In this document: positions 19,689 to 27,341 of the stretch, one piece after another
Layout: every line of letters begins with the position of its first letter
Numbering within the stretch: position 1 is the stretch's first letter
Assembly (NCBI GenBank): GCA_020846635.1
Contig: JADLDO010000054.1
Span: 124,001 to 188,000, forward strand
DNA: 64,000 nt
Reading direction: 5' to 3'
DNA from: Caldilineaceae bacterium
Lineage (GTDB): Bacteria > Chloroflexota > Anaerolineae > Caldilineales > Caldilineaceae
Program-made: the position numbers and the translations under genes
Notes under the pieces: model-generated
What the model saw: the letters and a program-made list of their open reading frames with translations, nothing else
Told to the model about the DNA's origin: nothing
The model's database searches: none

Positions 19689-19718
19689 TTTTGATTGACA
19701 ATCTTTTGATTGACGATC
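19689..19718 (+). repeat. Two 15-base tandem repeats with palindromic core at the sigma factor promoter
   Basis: Copy 1 (19689-19703) and copy 2 (19704-19718) differ at one base. Each carries a GATTG-A-CAATC-like dyad. Copy 2 covers the proposed -35 box, a usual place for an operator. Confidence 0.5.
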
Positions 19719-19739
19719 AACGAAAATGTGCCGTATTTT
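19710..19739 (+). promoter_or_regulatory. Candidate promoter of the ECF sigma factor gene
   Basis: -35 TTGACG (19710-19715), 18-base spacer, -10 TATTTT (19734-19739). If it is used, the TTG at 19710 cannot be the start codon of the sigma gene. Confidence 0.45.
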
Positions 19740-19805
19740 TTTAAGGGTCATTACGTCATATTGGATAGAAGGCCTTCGCACATTAGTACACACAACGAGC
19801 CGAAA

Positions 19806-20357
19806 TTGCTTAAGGAATACACAGAAGAGGAGTTACTCGACCGGGCAGCAAATTTCGACGAAGCGGCTCTGAGCGAACTTTACGACCGGTACGAGTTGAA
19901 GATCTATAGCTACATCTATAGACGTACAAGCGACCAGGTACTTTCAGAAGATTTAACGGCGCAGGTATTTCTAAAGATGTTGGAGGCTATCCAGAGTGAA
20001 CGTGCGTGGCACAGTTCCTTCTCAGGCTGGCTATACCGCATCGCCCATAATTTGGTGATTGATCACTACCGGGCGCGGGATCGCCAGAAGCAGGTGTCGA
20101 TCGATGATATACCGCATATGCCGGACACAAGCAACAACCCTGTACGGGCAGCCGAAATCGCTCTCGATGCCGAAGCCCTACGGTCTGCCATGCGTCGGTT
20201 AACCGATGAGCAGGCCCAAGTCCTAAGCCTGCGTTTTCTCGAAGGCTATAGTTTTGGCGAGATCGCAGAGATGATGGACAAAACCGAAGGCGCAGTCAAA
20301 GCACTCCAACATCGAGCTGTGGCGACCTTGCGCCAGTTGCTTGTTTATGAGCCCTAG
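19806..20357 (+). CDS. ECF-type RNA polymerase sigma-70 factor
   Basis: A protein of about 183 residues. Region 2 spans roughly residues 10-75 (LYDRYELKIYSYIYRR, SEDLTAQVFLKMLE, then the -10 recognition segment FSGWLYRIAHNLVIDHYR). Region 4 spans 120-178 (LTDEQAQVLSLRFLEGYSFGEIAEM with the helix-turn-helix and GAVKALQHRAVATLR). The spacing of two regions without regions 1 and 3 is that of group 4 sigma factors. The start is uncertain: the frame is open from 19710, but that TTG overlaps a promoter box; TTG at 19806 gives a typical N-terminus (LKEYTEEELLDRA), and TTG at 19761 is another option. The next gene may encode its anti-sigma factor. Confidence 0.88.
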   Translation: MLKEYTEEELLDRAANFDEAALSELYDRYELKIYSYIYRRTSDQVLSEDLTAQVFLKMLEAIQSERAWHSSFSGWLYRIAHNLVIDHYRARDRQKQVSIDDIPHMPDTSNNPVRAAEIALDAEALRSAMRRLTDEQAQVLSLRFLEGYSFGEIAEMMDKTEGAVKALQHRAVATLRQLLVYEP

Positions 20358-20475
20358 GCGGCTTGGGTACACAAGGCCAAATCGGCAAGTGCCTAAAACG
20401 CCGCAAGAGGTATGTACGACAGAATGATGCGTAACAAAAAGCACGCATTTCTGATATAGTTCAACCGTAGTTGAG

Positions 20476-20551
20476 TTTCTCGTTGCCTGTGCTGGATGCG
20501 AGTTACAGCGTACTCAGACCAAAGCAATCTCACTGAAAACTCAACGAGAAA
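20476..20551 (+). other. Long-range 10-bp stem in the leader of the LysM gene
   Basis: Bases 20476-20485 are complementary to 20542-20551, ending 16 bases before the ATG at 20568. If transcribed, the stem would lie next to the ribosome site. Confidence 0.3.
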
Positions 20552-20567
20552 GTTCGAGAGTGATGCT

Positions 20568-21884
20568 ATGAACCGGAATGATAGGTTTTCTAAACCAAAC
20601 GCTGAAGATTACTTTGCCACGGCGGCCAGCCGTCTTGAAGCCGGCGAATCCATCCCCGACATTCTCGCGTCCTATCCCCCGGCATTGCACGATGAGTTGT
20701 TAGAGATGCTCGCCATTGTTCAAGTGACCGATCAGATCCGGTCGGCCCCTGTGCCGCGGCCACCTGCCGCGCGCCGTGCTGCTGCCAAGCGTGCTTTCCT
20801 GGCAACAGCCGCGCAAATGCACGCCGACCAACTGGCCCAAATGTCGCAACCACAGCGCACTCCAGCGCGGCCTATCTCAAGGCCCGCTGCACGCCGAGCC
20901 GCCAGGCGGCGTATGAGTCCGTGGGAGCGCTTTACAACCGGCCTACAGGATCTCTTTGGCAGCGGTGCTGTGCGTTTGGCCCCATTGGTTCTCACCGTGG
21001 TAGTGGTACTTTTTAGCACCACCACCCTGGTCTCAATGGCCCAAAGCGCAGTTCCCGGTGACTGGGCCTATACGCTCAAGCAGTGGATTCGCCAACAGGA
21101 ATTGGAATTTGCTCCTGAGAATCAACAGGCGCTTGTGCGTCAAGAGCAAGAGCGGGAATTGGCCGAAGATGTTGCGAAGGCCGCCAACCGCGCCGATGCC
21201 AACAGCGCGATTATCCAGGCGGAGGACACGCAGGTTTACTATGGCCGTAATGGTCGCCTGCTCAAGGTGGGCGGGCTAACGGTCATGGATCGATACCAGC
21301 CCGACGCCAACCTCGAAGTCTTTAAGGAAATGACGATTGAGGGCGATCTGCAACCGGGCGCACGCGTCGATCTGACCTATCAGATTATGCCTGGGCAAAG
21401 CGACACTGTACAGGGCATTGCCTTGGCCGTGGTCGCACCCCCCAATGAGGCCGAAATCATTGAGGTCGATCTGCCTGCCAATGAACTGCCACAAGCAGGT
21501 GCCTGTAGCGTATCGCAGCCCGAAGGCTGGGTACCCTACACCGTCCAGAGTGGTGACAATCTGACCTTCCTGGCGAACCGTGGCGGCACCACCGTCAGCA
21601 AGATCGCCGAGGTCAACTGTCTCGAATCAGAGATCATTGTCATCGGAGCCAAGCTCCTTGTCCCGGCGGATTCGCTCAAGACCGATCTACCGCTGCTCCA
21701 GTGTGGTAGTGACAAACCGGCCAACTGGGTGCTGTACGAAGTCCAAGCCGGCGACAACCTGAGCGTATTGGCCGAACGCGGTGGCGTCAGCGTTGCCGAC
21801 GTGATGGCAGTCAACTGCCTGGATGGCGAAACCATTGTCATCGGAGCCAAACTCTACCTGCCAGAGAACGCAGCGGCAGAATAG
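20568..21884 (+). CDS. Single-pass membrane protein with cytoplasmic anti-sigma-like part and two extracellular LysM domains
   Basis: A 438-residue protein. Residues 1-130 are cytoplasmic, Ala/Arg-rich, starting with a helical segment (EDYFATAASRLEAGESIPDILASYP) like those of Chloroflexota anti-sigma proteins. One membrane helix lies at about 143-165 (LAPLVLTVVVVLFSTTTLVS), followed by a VPGDWAYTLKQWIRQ motif typical of DUF5667-like anti-sigma domains. After a beta-rich DUF5666-like segment, two LysM domains (GWVPYTVQSGDNLTFLANR and NWVLYEVQAGDNLSVLAER) end the protein and should bind peptidoglycan or another glycan. The ATG at 20568 is chosen over an upstream opening at 20496. Position after the ECF gene suggests a wall-sensing regulator; binding is inferred. 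Confidence 0.75.
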   Translation: MNRNDRFSKPNAEDYFATAASRLEAGESIPDILASYPPALHDELLEMLAIVQVTDQIRSAPVPRPPAARRAAAKRAFLATAAQMHADQLAQMSQPQRTPARPISRPAARRAARRRMSPWERFTTGLQDLFGSGAVRLAPLVLTVVVVLFSTTTLVSMAQSAVPGDWAYTLKQWIRQQELEFAPENQQALVRQEQERELAEDVAKAANRADANSAIIQAEDTQVYYGRNGRLLKVGGLTVMDRYQPDANLEVFKEMTIEGDLQPGARVDLTYQIMPGQSDTVQGIALAVVAPPNEAEIIEVDLPANELPQAGACSVSQPEGWVPYTVQSGDNLTFLANRGGTTVSKIAEVNCLESEIIVIGAKLLVPADSLKTDLPLLQCGSDKPANWVLYEVQAGDNLSVLAERGGVSVADVMAVNCLDGETIVIGAKLYLPENAAAE

Positions 21885-21905
21885 TTCAATACCACCGTAG
21901 CGTTG

Positions 21906-21935
21906 AGTGGCGTGAGGAATCATTCTCACGCCACT
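21906..21935 (+). terminator. Intrinsic terminator of the sigma/LysM unit
   Basis: An 11-base-pair perfect stem (21906-21916 with 21925-21935), 8-base loop, then a T-rich tail. Confidence 0.85.
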
Positions 21936-22075
21936 TTCTTTTTCCCATTCCCTACTACCCTCTAAGCCCCCCGTACGGATGCAACGGATTGCGCCTGCGT
22001 CCCCCCTTGCGGCGAGTATCAACTGCTCAACGCAAGATACTAGCTGTCGTTGAAGACAACTCGACCACAGACAAT

Positions 22076-22104
22076 TTGACCAGAGCCGCCACCTCCAGTA
22101 CAAT
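22076..22104 (+). promoter_or_regulatory. Sigma-70 promoter of the ffh operon
   Basis: -35 TTGACC (22076-22081), 17-base spacer, -10 TACAAT (22099-22104), 80 bases ahead of the GTG start of ffh. Confidence 0.7.
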
Positions 22105-22184
22105 GAATCGTTGTCTGCGCTTTCGCAGCCGCTTCACCCTGCGTTCATTCAGGGGACCTATTTCGCCGTTAAGGGGCCAAGCCT

Positions 22185-23552
22185 GTGTTTGAGAGTTTAA
22201 CTGACAAACTCCAGAATGTCTTTGAGCGACTTGCCCGTCAAGGGAAGCTAACCGAAAATGATGTCAATGTAGCGCTGCGTGAGGTGCGACTGGCGCTTTT
22301 AGAAGCCGACGTTAATTTCAAGGTTGTCAAAGAGTTCGTTGATCGCATCCGCGCCCGCGCTGTGGGCAAGGAAGTTATGGAGAGCCTGACTCCTGCACAG
22401 CAGGTCGTGAAGATTGTCCACGACGAACTGATTGAACTTTTGGGCAAACCAGCCCCGCTGAACCTGTCAGGCCCGCCGCCCCAGTCCATTATGTTGGTCG
22501 GTTTGCAGGGTGCCGGTAAGACCACAATGGCCGTCAAGTTGGCGCTGCGCCTCAAGAAGAGCGGGCAGCGTCCTCTGCTGATTGCAGCCGATATCTACCG
22601 GCCCGCAGCCATCCAGCAGTTGGAGATCTTGGGCAAACAGGTCGATGTACCTGTCTACAGCGAAGGCACTCAAGTGCCCGCGCCCACCATCGTTAAGAAC
22701 GGGCTGCGGTTGGCTCGTGAAAAAGCCTATACCACGGTCATCATTGACACCGCGGGTCGTTTGCAGATCGACGACCAGATGATGCAGGAGTTGGAACAGG
22801 TACGCATGATCGCCCGGCCCAGCGAGGTCTTGCTGCTGGTCGATGCGATGACCGGGCAGGAAGCGGTCCATGTGGCAGAAGGCTTTAATGCGCGCGTCCC
22901 CTTGACAGGGTTGATCATGACCAAGATCGATGGTGACTCGCGCGGGGGTGCTGCCCTCAGTGTTCGCCAGGTGACAGGCGTACCCATCAAGTTCTTGGGC
23001 ACAGGCGAAAAACTAGCCGACATTGAGCCCTTCCAGCCGGATCGCCTGGCAGGCCGCATCTTGGGCATGGGCGACGTGTTGACGCTCATCGAGCGCGCCC
23101 AGGATCAGATTACCGAAGAAGATGCCCTTGCGATGGAGCGCAAACTCCAGGAAGGGGACTTCGACTTTGAAGACTTCCTGGATCAACTGCGCCAGCTCAA
23201 AAAGCTTGGACCGTTGACCGACATTCTCGGCATGATCCCCGGCGTGGGTCGCATGGCAAAGGATATCGATATGCAGGACGCCGAAGGCAGCATGAAGCGC
23301 ACCGAGGCGATCATCAGCAGCATGACGCGCGTAGAGCGGCGCAACCCCGATGTGCTGAACGCCGGTCGCCGCCGTCGCATCGCAGCCGGCAGCGGCACAA
23401 CCGTCCAGGATGTGAACCAACTCGTCAAGCAGTTCCGCGAAATGCAGAAGATGATGAAGCAAATGGGCATCATGGGCGGCAAGAAGGGCAAAGGTCGCGG
23501 GCGTGGTGGCTTCCCCAAAGGCTTATCGGATATGTTCGGTGGAATGAACTAG
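22185..23552 (+). CDS. ffh: Signal recognition particle protein Ffh (SRP54)
   Basis: A 455-residue GTPase that binds signal sequences and the SRP RNA and targets nascent membrane proteins to FtsY and the translocon. The N domain helices are followed by the G domain: G1 GLQGAGKTTMAVKLA (about 106-120), the insertion-box region DIYRPAAIQQLE, G3 DTAGRLQID and G4 TKIDGDSRGGAALS. The Met-rich M domain starts near 320 and ends with EMQKMMKQMG plus a Gly/Lys-rich tail. GTG start. It heads the conserved block ffh-rpsP-khpA-rimM. Confidence 0.97.
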   Translation: MFESLTDKLQNVFERLARQGKLTENDVNVALREVRLALLEADVNFKVVKEFVDRIRARAVGKEVMESLTPAQQVVKIVHDELIELLGKPAPLNLSGPPPQSIMLVGLQGAGKTTMAVKLALRLKKSGQRPLLIAADIYRPAAIQQLEILGKQVDVPVYSEGTQVPAPTIVKNGLRLAREKAYTTVIIDTAGRLQIDDQMMQELEQVRMIARPSEVLLLVDAMTGQEAVHVAEGFNARVPLTGLIMTKIDGDSRGGAALSVRQVTGVPIKFLGTGEKLADIEPFQPDRLAGRILGMGDVLTLIERAQDQITEEDALAMERKLQEGDFDFEDFLDQLRQLKKLGPLTDILGMIPGVGRMAKDIDMQDAEGSMKRTEAIISSMTRVERRNPDVLNAGRRRRIAAGSGTTVQDVNQLVKQFREMQKMMKQMGIMGGKKGKGRGRGGFPKGLSDMFGGMN

Positions 23553-23639
23553 TGGTATACTGTGTTAAAATTGCTCGTGTGAATTTCAAGAAATCTGCTT
23601 TTGAGTACGTGAATTAGGAATTAAGGAGAAAAACAGATC

Positions 23640-23921
23640 GTGGTTCGAATTCGCCTGCGCCGCATGGGTGCAAAAAAGAAACCCTTTTACCGTATTGTCG
23701 TCGCCCACAAGGAATCACCGCGTGATGGGCGCTTTATTGAAATTGTGGGAACCTATGACCCACGCACGCAGCCGGAAACTGTCGAACTCAAGGCAGATCG
23801 GGTTGCCCATTGGCTCAGCAACGGGGCCCAGCCTAGCGACTCCGTAGGCCGCATGTTGCGCAAGGCCAATCTGCTGGATGAGAATGGCAAGGCCGTTCCC
23901 GTCGCCGGCGAAGCTGCCTAA
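23640..23921 (+). CDS. rpsP: 30S ribosomal protein S16
   Basis: A 93-residue protein of the small ribosomal subunit. The start [20 protein letters not shown] and the [14 protein letters not shown] motif (about 31-44) are invariant family features. A GTG start follows an AAGGAG site. It lies 87 bases after ffh. Its stop codon is in the same frame as khpA, and the 69 bases between them contain no other stop in that frame; the encoded stretch even repeats the VPVAGEAA tail in altered form. Confidence 0.97.
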   Translation: MVRIRLRRMGAKKKPFYRIVVAHKESPRDGRFIEIVGTYDPRTQPETVELKADRVAHWLSNGAQPSDSVGRMLRKANLLDENGKAVPVAGEAA

Positions 23922-23990
23922 GTAGCCGTCGGCCAAACTGTCGTACCTGCCAGTGGCGAAGCCGCTTACCCTAAGGTCAAGAGTACACTT

Positions 23991-24218
23991 ATGGAAGAAC
24001 TGGTTCGTTTCGTTGCCCAGGCGTTAGTCGAAGAGCCAGACAAGGTCACAGTCTTTCGCAAGGAGACTCGGCGTACAACGATTCTCAAGCTGCGCGTGGC
24101 TCCCGGTGATACCGGGCGCGTGATCGGCAAGGGGGGGCGTGTTGCGAATGCAATCCGCGCCGCGGTCAACGTTGCCGCACGCCACCATGACCGCCCAGTC
24201 ATCCTTGAGATTGACTGA
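23991..24218 (+). CDS. khpA: KhpA-type KH-domain RNA-binding protein
   Basis: A 75-residue protein consisting of one type II KH domain. The RNA-binding GxxG loop is GKGG within DTGRVIGKGGRVANAIRAA (about residues 43-61). The KhpA family (formerly YlqC) binds mRNA and affects division and small RNA function in Gram-positive bacteria, acting with KhpB. It sits between rpsP and rimM as in many genomes, which supports the call. Confidence 0.95.
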   Translation: MEELVRFVAQALVEEPDKVTVFRKETRRTTILKLRVAPGDTGRVIGKGGRVANAIRAAVNVAARHHDRPVILEID

Positions 24219-24293
24219 TTCACTGCGCGGGATTTTGACGCCGGATTCTTGTGCCGGAAGTTGACAGTGATCTTGTCGTGAATTCATTTCGGG

Positions 24294-24316
24294 CAGCGGA
24301 AGCATTCCTTCCGCTG
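24294..24316 (+). terminator. Weak terminator-like hairpin between khpA and rimM
   Basis: An 8-base-pair stem (24294-24301 with 24309-24316) is followed by a short T-rich stretch. It may only reduce read-through, because rimM starts 30 bases later. Confidence 0.4.
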
Positions 24317-24346
24317 TTTGTATTTCATCAACTGTGCAGATAATCA

Positions 24347-24949
24347 ATGCCAAAACAATTGCCCAACACCGACAAGCGTCAGCGTAGCGCACGCCCTGTC
24401 GACACTTTTCTTCACCGCAACCAAAAGGTGCATATTCCCAAAGGCTATATCGCCATTGGCATGATCACCAGCGCACATGGCTTGCGCGGCGAAATGAAAG
24501 TCGAGCTGCATACCGACTTTCCAGAGCGCTTTGCACCCGGTGTCGTCGTCTATCTAGGCGTCGAGTTAGACAAAGTTACCATTAAGAGTGCGCGCCCACA
24601 CCAGGGCCAACTCTTGCTACAGATCGAAGGCATCGACAACCGCACGCAAGTCGATGCCCTGCGCGGCGTCTGGATTTTCGTACCCGAAGACGAAGCCGTG
24701 GAGTTGGAGGAAGACACCTATTTCGTCCACGACATTATCGGTCTCTCGGTCCAGACCGCCAGCGGCGAACTCCTGGGCACAGTCGGACAAGTCCTCTTTA
24801 CCGGGGCCAACGATGTCTATGTTGTGGAGACACCCGGCGAAAAGCCCCGCGAGATCCTTCTCCCTGCCATCGAGGAAGTCATCAAAGAAGTAGACCTGGA
24901 CAACGGTATCCTCACAGTCGAACTGCTGCCGGGCCTGCTAGACGAGTAG
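24347..24949 (+). CDS. rimM: 16S rRNA processing/maturation protein RimM
   Basis: A 200-residue protein that helps assemble the 30S head by binding S19 and 16S rRNA. An N-terminal beta-barrel starts with IAIGMITSAHGLRGEMKVEL (about 38-57) and the C-terminal PRC-barrel contains VHDIIGLSVQT and VLFTGANDVYVVE, then ILLPAIEEVIKEVDL. An extra 35 polar residues precede the usual start. In most bacteria trmD and rplS follow; here dprA follows instead. Confidence 0.95.
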   Translation: MPKQLPNTDKRQRSARPVDTFLHRNQKVHIPKGYIAIGMITSAHGLRGEMKVELHTDFPERFAPGVVVYLGVELDKVTIKSARPHQGQLLLQIEGIDNRTQVDALRGVWIFVPEDEAVELEEDTYFVHDIIGLSVQTASGELLGTVGQVLFTGANDVYVVETPGEKPREILLPAIEEVIKEVDLDNGILTVELLPGLLDE

Positions 24950-24986
24950 AAGCACCCTTCTCCGAGGTGGGATTCTGCAATCGCGG

Positions 24987-25015
24987 TTGACAAGAACTCC
25001 CACCTAAAGTATCCT
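24987..25015 (+). promoter_or_regulatory. Sigma-70 promoter of dprA
   Basis: -35 TTGACA (24987-24992), 17-base spacer, -10 TATCCT (25010-25015), about 57 bases ahead of the GTG. It overlaps an 8-base-pair inverted repeat (24965-24972 with 24998-25005). Confidence 0.65.
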
Positions 25016-25071
25016 CACGCGCAGACAACAGCCCGCCATCTACCCAACCGTCACTAAGTACCTTCGCAGCC

Positions 25072-26151
25072 GTGGACGAAAAAGCCTACTGGGTCGCCCT
25101 CAACAAAGTCTCTGGAATCGGTGCCGTCCGCCTTGCTGCGCTCTTGACTGCATGTGGCAGTGCCGAAGCTGCATGGCGCGCCTCCATCCAAGAATTGCGC
25201 GCTGTGGGCATTGACCGGCGCACGCTTGAAAATCTGCTCCAGGCGCGGCGCGAGCTCAACGTCGAGGCAGAATGGGAGCGAGTCCTCAAGGCAGGGATCC
25301 AAGTGCTCACGATCAATGACGAAGAGTATCCGGTGAATCTGCGTCAGATTGACGCTCCACCCCCTCTCCTCTATGTGCGCGGCACAATCCAACCAAACGA
25401 CAGTTGGGCCATCGGCATTGTCGGCACACGCCGCGCCTCAACCTATGGCCGCGAAGTAGCCCACAGCCTAAGCCGGGATCTGGCTGCCAGTGGCATCACT
25501 GTGGTCAGCGGTTTGGCCTTAGGAGTTGATACGGTTGCCCACAAAAGTACACTGGCAAACGATGGACGCACCATCGCCGTGTTGGGCAGCGGCGTAGACC
25601 AAATTTACCCACCGGACAACCGCGGGCTTGCCCAGGCCATTATGGAAAATGGTGCGGTAGTCAGCGAATATCCCTTGGGGACGCGCCCCGATGCCGGCAA
25701 CTTTCCGCCACGCAACCGCATCATCAGCGGTCTGAGCCGTGGCGTGGTCATTGTTGAGGCAGGCAGTCGCAGCGGTGCGCTCATCACAGCAAACTTTGCT
25801 GCCGAACAGGGTCGCGATGTCTTTGCCGTCCCAGGCAGTATCCTACATCCTGGCAGTAGCGGCTGCAACGCCCTGATCCAACAAGGCGCTATCCCCCTGC
25901 TCAATGTTCAAGACATTCTCAACCACCTGGGCTTCGAGCAAGCGCGCAGCCAACAAGAGGCGCGTGCAGCCATCCCTGCCGATCCACAGGAAGCTGCACT
26001 GCTTGCCCATATGAACCAAGAACCGAGCCACCTTGACGAACTCGTACGCCAAAGCGCACTGCCCGCCCCCCAGGTAGCGAGCCTGTTGACGGTGATGGAG
26101 TTGAAGGGTCTTGTGCGCCAAGTGGGGGCATTAAGCTACGTCCGCAACTAA
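25072..26151 (+). CDS. dprA: DNA-processing protein DprA
   Basis: A 359-residue protein that protects incoming single-stranded DNA and loads RecA during transformation. An N-terminal helix-hairpin-helix-like segment (VSGIGAVRLAALL) leads to the Rossmann-like core with GIVGTRRASTYGREVAH (about 115-131), SGLALGVDTVAHKSTL (about 145-160) and NFPPRNRIISGLSRGVVIVE (about 203-222). The C-terminal winged-helix domain (EPSHLDELVRQ, about 310-355) is present. GTG start with its own promoter. No other competence gene is in the window. Confidence 0.95.
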   Translation: MDEKAYWVALNKVSGIGAVRLAALLTACGSAEAAWRASIQELRAVGIDRRTLENLLQARRELNVEAEWERVLKAGIQVLTINDEEYPVNLRQIDAPPPLLYVRGTIQPNDSWAIGIVGTRRASTYGREVAHSLSRDLAASGITVVSGLALGVDTVAHKSTLANDGRTIAVLGSGVDQIYPPDNRGLAQAIMENGAVVSEYPLGTRPDAGNFPPRNRIISGLSRGVVIVEAGSRSGALITANFAAEQGRDVFAVPGSILHPGSSGCNALIQQGAIPLLNVQDILNHLGFEQARSQQEARAAIPADPQEAALLAHMNQEPSHLDELVRQSALPAPQVASLLTVMELKGLVRQVGALSYVRN

Positions 26152-26155
26152 ACGC

Positions 26156-26177
26156 GGCTGGTCAAAGACGACCAGCC
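26156..26177. other. 8-bp hairpin just after dprA
   Basis: Arms 26156-26163 and 26170-26177 with a 6-base loop; no T run follows. A weak termination or processing site, or chance. Confidence 0.3.
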
Positions 26178-26210
26178 AATCGCTAGAGCTAAGATACAGA
26201 AAGCAACGCT

Positions 26211-27308
26211 ATGTATGCAGCCATTCTTGCAGGCGGTGTTGGAACTCGCCTGTGGCCTCGCAGCCGCCAAAGTCAACCCAAGCAATTTAGCGACATCGTC
26301 GGCAGCGGTCGCACCATGATTCAAGCCACTGCCGACCGCATCGCAGGGCTTGTTGCTCCGAACGATCTCTATGTTGTCACGGGCCTTCCCTATGCTGCGC
26401 TTGCTGCCGAGCAACTTCCCGAAGTGCCGACAACGCAGATCATTGCCGAGCCGAGCGGGCGTAACACCGGGCCTGCCATCGGTCTTGCCTGTGTCCATAT
26501 TCGCCAGCGCAATCCTCAGGCTGTCGTCGCCTTCCTGCATTCCGATCATGTCGTACTCGACCCTGCTGCCTTCCGCGCCGCATTGCAGCAGGCTGAACCA
26601 GCCGCGCAAGCCGGTTACATCGTCACGCTTGGCATTGAACCCACCTTCGCGCACACCGGCTATGGCTACATCAAACGAGGCATACCCCTAGAGGGCTTGT
26701 CGCAAGACAGCAGCACGGTCTACAGCGTAGAACAATTTCTCGAAAAGCCGGATCGCACCACTGCCGAATCCTTTTTAGAGGAAGGCGGCTATTATTGGAA
26801 CGGCGGCATCTTTGTCTGTCGCGTCGATGTCATGCTGGAGGAATTTAGCCGCCAACTTCCCGAACTTGCCGCAGGGCTTGCGCGCATCGACGCGGCACTT
26901 GCCCGCAGCCGAGATGCGGCTGATCCCATATTTCACGCCACCTTTAACGAGGTATGGCCCACGCTCCCCAGCATCAGCATCGATCACGGCATCATGGAAC
27001 ATGCCCAAAACGTCGCCACTGTCCCCCTCGATGCAGGCTGGAACGACGTGGGCAGTTGGGACGCATTGGAAGCCATTTTAGAGCAGGACGAAAGCCGCAA
27101 TTTTGTGGCAAAGGGCGGGTTGCTGCCTCTGGAAAGCCACGGCAATATCGTCTATACCGACAAAGAGGTAGTAGCCCTAATCGGTGTTGAGAACTTGGTT
27201 GTGGTGGACACAGGTGATACACTGCTAATCGGTGACAAACAACAGATGCAAAAAGTAAAAGATGTAGTTGAGTACCTGCGGTCCCAGGGCCGTTCAGAGC
27301 TACTCTAA
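26211..27308 (+). CDS. manC: Mannose-1-phosphate guanylyltransferase
   Basis: A 365-residue nucleotidyltransferase making GDP-mannose from GTP and mannose-1-phosphate for polysaccharide or glycoprotein synthesis. The pyrophosphorylase motif AAILAGGVGTRLWPRSR (residues 3-19) is followed by PKQF. AEPSGRNTGPAIGLA (about 81-95), FLEKPDR (about 178-184), YYWNGGIFV and AGWNDVGSWDAL (about 276-287) complete the active site. The phosphomannose isomerase cupin of bifunctional forms is absent. It lies between dprA and a membrane protein on the same strand. Confidence 0.93.
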   Translation: MYAAILAGGVGTRLWPRSRQSQPKQFSDIVGSGRTMIQATADRIAGLVAPNDLYVVTGLPYAALAAEQLPEVPTTQIIAEPSGRNTGPAIGLACVHIRQRNPQAVVAFLHSDHVVLDPAAFRAALQQAEPAAQAGYIVTLGIEPTFAHTGYGYIKRGIPLEGLSQDSSTVYSVEQFLEKPDRTTAESFLEEGGYYWNGGIFVCRVDVMLEEFSRQLPELAAGLARIDAALARSRDAADPIFHATFNEVWPTLPSISIDHGIMEHAQNVATVPLDAGWNDVGSWDALEAILEQDESRNFVAKGGLLPLESHGNIVYTDKEVVALIGVENLVVVDTGDTLLIGDKQQMQKVKDVVEYLRSQGRSELL

Positions 27309-27341
27309 CCCACCCCTCGCTTGGCGCAAGAGGAGATTCGG

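Larger units (their letters stand above)
21885..22184. other. 300-base gap between the LysM gene and ffh
   Basis: It holds the terminator at 21906-21935 and the ffh promoter at 22076-22104. I see no gene in it. Confidence 0.6.

Noticed and set aside
23637-23655. tRNA T-arm-like sequence (GGTTCGAATTC)
   Set aside because: It is the start of rpsP (Val-Arg-Ile-Arg codons); no acceptor stem or anticodon arm surrounds it.
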